Positions 61,139 through 64,000 of a stretch of 64,000 bases of DNA are shown here, piece by piece. The position numbers and the translations under genes are program-made. The DNA comes from an uncultured Lachnospiraceae bacterium (GTDB taxonomy: Bacteria; Bacillota; Clostridia; Lachnospirales; Lachnospiraceae). The first letter of the stretch is position 1. Each line of letters begins with the position of its first letter. The DNA lies in NCBI GenBank assembly GCA_910584845.1, contig CAJUDH010000003.1:221795-285794 (forward strand), read 5' to 3'. The notes beneath the pieces were generated by a model. That model worked only from the letters and a program-made list of their open reading frames with translations. It was not told the origin of the DNA and made no database searches.

Positions 61139-61978
61139 TTATTTTGCATCCGGGGCAAACATGACGATGGCATAATCGCCCAGGGCGTGGGGCATCGGGA
61201 TGGAAAAATAGATGACCCCCTGATGTTCATAGCTGAAAGACCGGGGGAAATCGCCGGTAAAAGGGAAATCGGCACCGTTAAACATTTTTGTATAATCATC
61301 CAGGCTGGTTTTGCCCTTTTCCTTCATCAGTTCGGGCTTTAACTCTTCGTCCGCCTGATAAAAAGTGCAGTCGTCGGATAAGACGTAGCCGGCCATCGTA
61401 TAGGGGTCGGCGTAATGGCTAAAGCCGATGTCGGAGGCATTTGACACGTCGATGGTGTTGCTGTAAAACAAGTTTTGGGGATGGGCGCTGCCGTCAGGGG
61501 CTAGCGTACCTTGATAGAGCAGGGTAATCCGGCTGCGGTCGGCGGACAGTACCTGGCAGGAAATGTCCAAAGCATCCCGGGAATCCTGGATTTGGTAAGC
61601 ATCCAGCACCGATAAGGCGTTTTTCTTGATTAATTCGTCAATGGCGGCGGCTTTTGCCGGGTCATCCATGTTGACGAGGCTGGGGTACTGGATGGAGGCT
61701 TTACCCGAGGTATAAGTGTTCATTTTCGTGGAAATATTTTTGCTGCCCGGATCCGGATTGCTGGCCGGTTCCGTTTCCGGCACGTCCTCGGAAGGGGACG
61801 GGGTGGCCTGGGGCTTTGTATCAGGCGCCATGGTTTCGGCCACCGTGGTGTGGGTGCTGCTCAAGTCGATTTTTTCTGGCGCTTTGCGGCAGCCGGCAGC
61901 CAGGCAGGCCACAAAGGCCACAACGCACAAAAGGGCGGCTTTCCCGCAGGGGCGCAGTGTCAGGTTGTGTTTTATCAT
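61139..61978 (-). CDS. Lipoprotein resembling DUF3298/RsiV-type proteins
   Basis: 279 residues from the ATG at 61978 (AAGGAGGAC upstream). Lipobox LAAGC with Cys30, then a Thr/Pro/Glu/Ser-rich linker to about residue 100. The globular part begins KASIQYPSLVNMDDPAKAAA and contains FYSNTIDVSNASDIGFSHYA, VLSDDCTFYQADEELKPEL and EHQGVIYFSIPMPHALGDYA. This order of segments fits the DUF4163/DUF3298 class, but I see no clear sigma factor partner. Function is not assigned. Confidence 0.65.
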   Translation of the reverse strand: MIKHNLTLRPCGKAALLCVVAFVACLAAGCRKAPEKIDLSSTHTTVAETMAPDTKPQATPSPSEDVPETEPASNPDPGSKNISTKMNTYTSGKASIQYPSLVNMDDPAKAAAIDELIKKNALSVLDAYQIQDSRDALDISCQVLSADRSRITLLYQGTLAPDGSAHPQNLFYSNTIDVSNASDIGFSHYADPYTMAGYVLSDDCTFYQADEELKPELMKEKGKTSLDDYTKMFNGADFPFTGDFPRSFSYEHQGVIYFSIPMPHALGDYAIVMFAPDAK

Positions 61979-62039
61979 GGTAGTCCTCCTTGTTTTTATC
62001 ATTGGGCTGGTAGTGCATCATAAAGGGACAATGGTTTCA

Positions 62040-62092
62040 CCGCAAGAGCGGCCCGCCGCAGGCGGCGAATCCTGCCAAACAGGATTCTTTTT
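62040..62092 (+). ncRNA. Three-hairpin element with terminator, copy 2 (upstream of lacI)
   Basis: CCGC-AAGA-GCGG (62040-62051), CCGCC-GCA-GGCGG (62053-62065) and GAATCCTG-CCAAA-CAGGATTC (62067-62087), then TTTTT. Eighteen bases (62048-62065) are identical to copy 1 at 5038-5055. The final stem differs from copy 1 in sequence, with one compensatory pair change. It lies in a divergent region on the plus strand, before the lacI promoter, so no obvious gene is terminated. Confidence 0.5.
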
Positions 62093-62228
62093 CTATTATA
62101 ACGGATATGTGGGGAAAAGGGTAGTGTTTTATGGGAAGATGGGGATGTTTTTCAAGCCGGCGGGTATATCTTGTTTGCCTGTATTGTAGTATGGCGTTTT
62201 TCTTTAATTAAATTCCCTTTGTTTTATC

Positions 62229-62257
62229 TTGACATATTTAAGTTAAATAAATATAAT
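62229..62257 (+). promoter_or_regulatory. Near-consensus lacI promoter with palindrome in the spacer
   Basis: TTGACA (62229-62234), 17-base spacer, TATAAT (62252-62257): both hexamers perfect. The spacer contains TATTTAAGTTAAATA (62235-62249), a 15-base palindrome with one central unpaired base, a good candidate operator for the regulator encoded downstream. Confidence 0.8.
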
Positions 62258-62290
62258 TAAATACATATTAAAGTAAGGGGTAGGTTAGGG

Positions 62291-63298
62291 ATGAAAAAAA
62301 CAGTACGTTTATCCGACATTGCCGAAAAGCTCCAGGTAAGCACGGTGACGGTTTCCAATGCGCTGGCGGGGCAGAAAGGGGTCAGCGAAGAGCTTCGGGC
62401 GAGGATCCGGCAAGTAGCGGCGGAGATGGGGTATCAAACCAGGGGCGCTTCCGTGCCCAACGGGAAAAAAATCCTTAACATCGGCGTGGTTATCGGGGAA
62501 AAATACCTGGGGCCGTACCCTTCCTACTATTGGAAGGTGTACCAGGAACTTTCACTGATTGCAGGGCTCCACAGCTGCGTCATATTGTTTGAAGTGCTGC
62601 GCCATGACAGGGAGGAAGCCATGGAGTTGCCCCTTTTCGCCGTAGAACAGCAGATCCAGGGGCTGATTGTCATCGGTGAGATTGGCAGGGGGTATTTGGA
62701 GTTTTTAAGCAGGCAGCCGGATATGCCCATGGTGATGGTGGATTTTTCCATGAGGGGCCTGCGCTGCCCTTCCGTGATGGCCGACAATTATTACGGGATG
62801 TACAAGATGGTAAATTACCTGATTGAGCAGGGGCACAGGGAGATTGCCTATGTGGGGACGCTGATGGCCAGCAACAGCATTACGGACCGGTATTTCGGGT
62901 ACCGCAAGGCACTGCTGGAAAGTGGGCTGGAGGCGGATCCGGACTGGATTATTGACGACCGCACCATGGAAGGGCAGATTGGGAATATCCGGCTTCCGAA
63001 ACGTATGCCCACGGCTTTTGCCTGTAATTGCGATTTGACGGCCAGCGAGCTGGTGAACCTTTTGGAGGCGAAAGGGTACCGGGTTCCGGAGGACATTTCC
63101 ATTGTGGGTTTTGACAATTACCTATATGAGGGGCTGTGCGACATTACCATCACCAGCTATGAGGTAGATATTAAAGAGATGGTGCGGTGCGCCATTAAGA
63201 TTGTGGTTTCCTTGGCTGAGCAGAGGGGTACGCCGGCCGATATGAGGCTGGTATCGGGGAAAGTGGTGGTAAAAGAAAGCGTCCGCAGGATCGGCTGA
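62291..63298 (+). CDS. LacI-family transcriptional regulator
   Basis: 335 residues. N-terminal helix-turn-helix RLSDIAEKLQVSTVTVSNAL with hinge, then a periplasmic-binding effector domain: LNIGVVIGEKYLGPYPSYYW, IQGLIVIGEIGRGYLEFL, HREIAYVGTLMASNSITDRY, GYRKALLESGLEADPDWII and PEDISIVGFDNYLYEGL. Sugar-type ligands are usual for the family, but the ligand cannot be read. Autoregulation is suggested by the palindrome in its promoter. No sugar operon is next to it in the window. Confidence 0.93.
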   Translation: MKKTVRLSDIAEKLQVSTVTVSNALAGQKGVSEELRARIRQVAAEMGYQTRGASVPNGKKILNIGVVIGEKYLGPYPSYYWKVYQELSLIAGLHSCVILFEVLRHDREEAMELPLFAVEQQIQGLIVIGEIGRGYLEFLSRQPDMPMVMVDFSMRGLRCPSVMADNYYGMYKMVNYLIEQGHREIAYVGTLMASNSITDRYFGYRKALLESGLEADPDWIIDDRTMEGQIGNIRLPKRMPTAFACNCDLTASELVNLLEAKGYRVPEDISIVGFDNYLYEGLCDITITSYEVDIKEMVRCAIKIVVSLAEQRGTPADMRLVSGKVVVKESVRRIG

Positions 63299-63576
63299 TA
63301 CGGCCTTATAGGCAATGGCTTTTACAATTAAGCCCTTTTATGCCTTTGGGGCCTTGCGATAATAAGGGGGCTTAAAGGGCAGGCCAAGAGGGGGCTGCCT
63401 TAGCCGCAAAAGGGCCATTGAAGGGAACGCTGGCCAGGCCCCGGCCGGTTCAAAGGCAGGCGCTTCCCGGCGGCAGGTATTGGCCCATAAATCTGCCGCC
63501 GGTGAGGGCAGGCTTGGATGAAGCCGTAAATTTTAGTTTGCCGGGTTATGCTACAAAAAAATAAGAAAAAGACGAT

Positions 63577-63598
63577 GAGGCGGAAAGGCCTCTTTTTT
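63577..63598 (+). terminator. Terminator, first in series
   Basis: Stem GAGGC-GGAAAG-GCCTC (63577-63592) followed by six Ts. Confidence 0.7.
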
Positions 63599-63696
63599 AC
63601 TTTATAGGAAATTGTGCCCGATAAAGTAAAACCCTCCGGGGGATGCGCACTTCGCTCCTAAGGGGAATGCCTGCTGACGCAGACGCGCCCCGTCGC

Positions 63697-63725
63697 AAGG
63701 ATCCGGTTCATCGGATCCTTTGTCC
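63697..63725 (+). terminator. Terminator, second in series
   Basis: Perfect stem AAGGATCCG (63697-63705) with CGGATCCTT (63712-63720), loop GTTCAT, then TGTCC and a T-run. Confidence 0.65.
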
Positions 63726-63729
63726 TTTT

Positions 63730-63770
63730 AAAACCTGCTGAAAAGCTTTGGCTTTTGTCCGTAGGTTTTT
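63730..63770 (+). terminator. Terminator, third in series
   Basis: Outer stem AAAACCT (63730-63736) with AGGTTTT (63763-63769) and inner AAAAGC-TTTG-GCTTTT (63741-63756), ending in a T-run. Confidence 0.6.
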
Positions 63771-64000
63771 GTGCATTTTATTAACCGGAAAGAAAAAATA
63801 TAAGCAGAAAAATAGGAAAAAACAGGGAAATGGAGGGTAGTTAAATTTAATTTACTTAAATGAACTAACTAAGTTCAATAAAATTAAGCGGATAATAAAT
63901 TGGTATCAAGAAAAAATCAGTATATACATTGGTAAATATATATAATCATGGGGCATGGCTTGGGTTTCTGTGGGAAATCAGAACGAGCGCGGCGCGTTCT

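Larger units (their letters stand above)
63299..64000. promoter_or_regulatory. Intergenic region with stacked terminators and an AT-rich end
   Basis: 702 bases without a convincing gene. Terminator-like hairpins are listed separately (63577-63598, 63697-63725 and 63730-63770). From 63775 the sequence is AT-rich and probably promoter and operator region of a gene beyond the edge; TTTACTTAAAT near 63850 is partly like the lacI operator, and TGAAC/GTTCA arms lie at 63861-63877. Bases 63301-63560 show only modest hairpins. Confidence 0.45.

Noticed and set aside
63861..63877. LexA box at TGAAC...GTTCA
   Set aside because: The GAAC and GTTC arms are separated by seven bases rather than four, so the spacing does not fit.

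Overview
The window is a chromosomal segment from a Gram-positive, low-to-mid GC anaerobe, most likely a Lachnospiraceae-type Clostridium relative. This rests on the gene set (CodY, a small alarmone synthetase, class B sortase, a SpoIIM-like protein, class 1B PyrD with PyrK, citrate lyase CitDEF), on strong AGGAGG-type ribosome binding sites, on SigA-like promoters with 17-base spacers, and on LexA boxes of the Firmicutes CGAAC-N4-GTTC type. The species assignment is inference; no rRNA gene is present. No tRNA, CRISPR array, insertion sequence or prophage was seen.

Layout. 1-1.4 kb: the end of a citrate-lyase-like aldolase and a secreted CAP-domain protein. 1.5-8.1 kb: protein quality control, tig-clpP-clpX, then lon-ysxC. 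8.2-9.8 kb: mgsA and a membrane-dipeptidase-like peptidase. 10-13.7 kb: an ABC importer (binding protein, permease, ATPase) followed by a cytidylate-kinase-like protein. 14-16.8 kb: a divergent pair, a repeat-containing lipoprotein and an SH3/NlpC-P60 cell wall hydrolase. 16.9-20.7 kb: citrate lyase citDEF with a LysR regulator, all on the minus strand. 21.1-23.5 kb: a radical SAM protein plus a DUF4130 partner, a putative DNA repair pair whose promoter carries two LexA-like boxes. 23.7-29.6 kb: yifB (comM-like), dprA, topA, codY. 29.7-36.6 kb: a glycogen debranching-type enzyme, patatin, Mrp ATPase (minus), sortase B, RelQ-like alarmone synthetase and a GNAT protein (minus). 36.9-40.3 kb: pyrF-pyrK-pyrD-pyrE. 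40.3-49.3 kb: a poorly characterised block with small membrane proteins, a VanZ protein, an M29-type aminopeptidase with a long N-terminal extension, a 143-residue protein and a 1736-residue DUF4132 protein. 49.5-53.0 kb: purE-purM-purN-purD. 53.1-60.3 kb: a phosphoesterase, proC, a Nudix hydrolase, a spoIIM-like gene, xerD, topB and a left-handed beta-helix protein. 60.4-63.3 kb: upp and a lipoprotein (minus), and a LacI regulator. The last 700 bases hold stacked terminators and an AT-rich regulatory region for a gene beyond the edge.

The pyr and pur genes feed nucleotide synthesis, and upp adds uracil salvage. ClpP, ClpX, Lon and trigger factor handle folding and proteolysis. CodY and RelQ connect GTP, branched-chain amino acid and (p)ppGpp signalling.

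The points most worth a second look are: the putatively SOS-controlled radical SAM/DUF4130 pair; the M29/143-residue/DUF4132 block; a three-hairpin element present twice (upstream of lon and between the lipoprotein and lacI) with a compensatory base-pair change in its terminator stem; a cloverleaf-like fold upstream of mrp; and a palindrome sitting exactly in the spacer of the near-perfect lacI promoter. All positions and motifs were read by eye. Family names come from recognisable motifs, not from searches.
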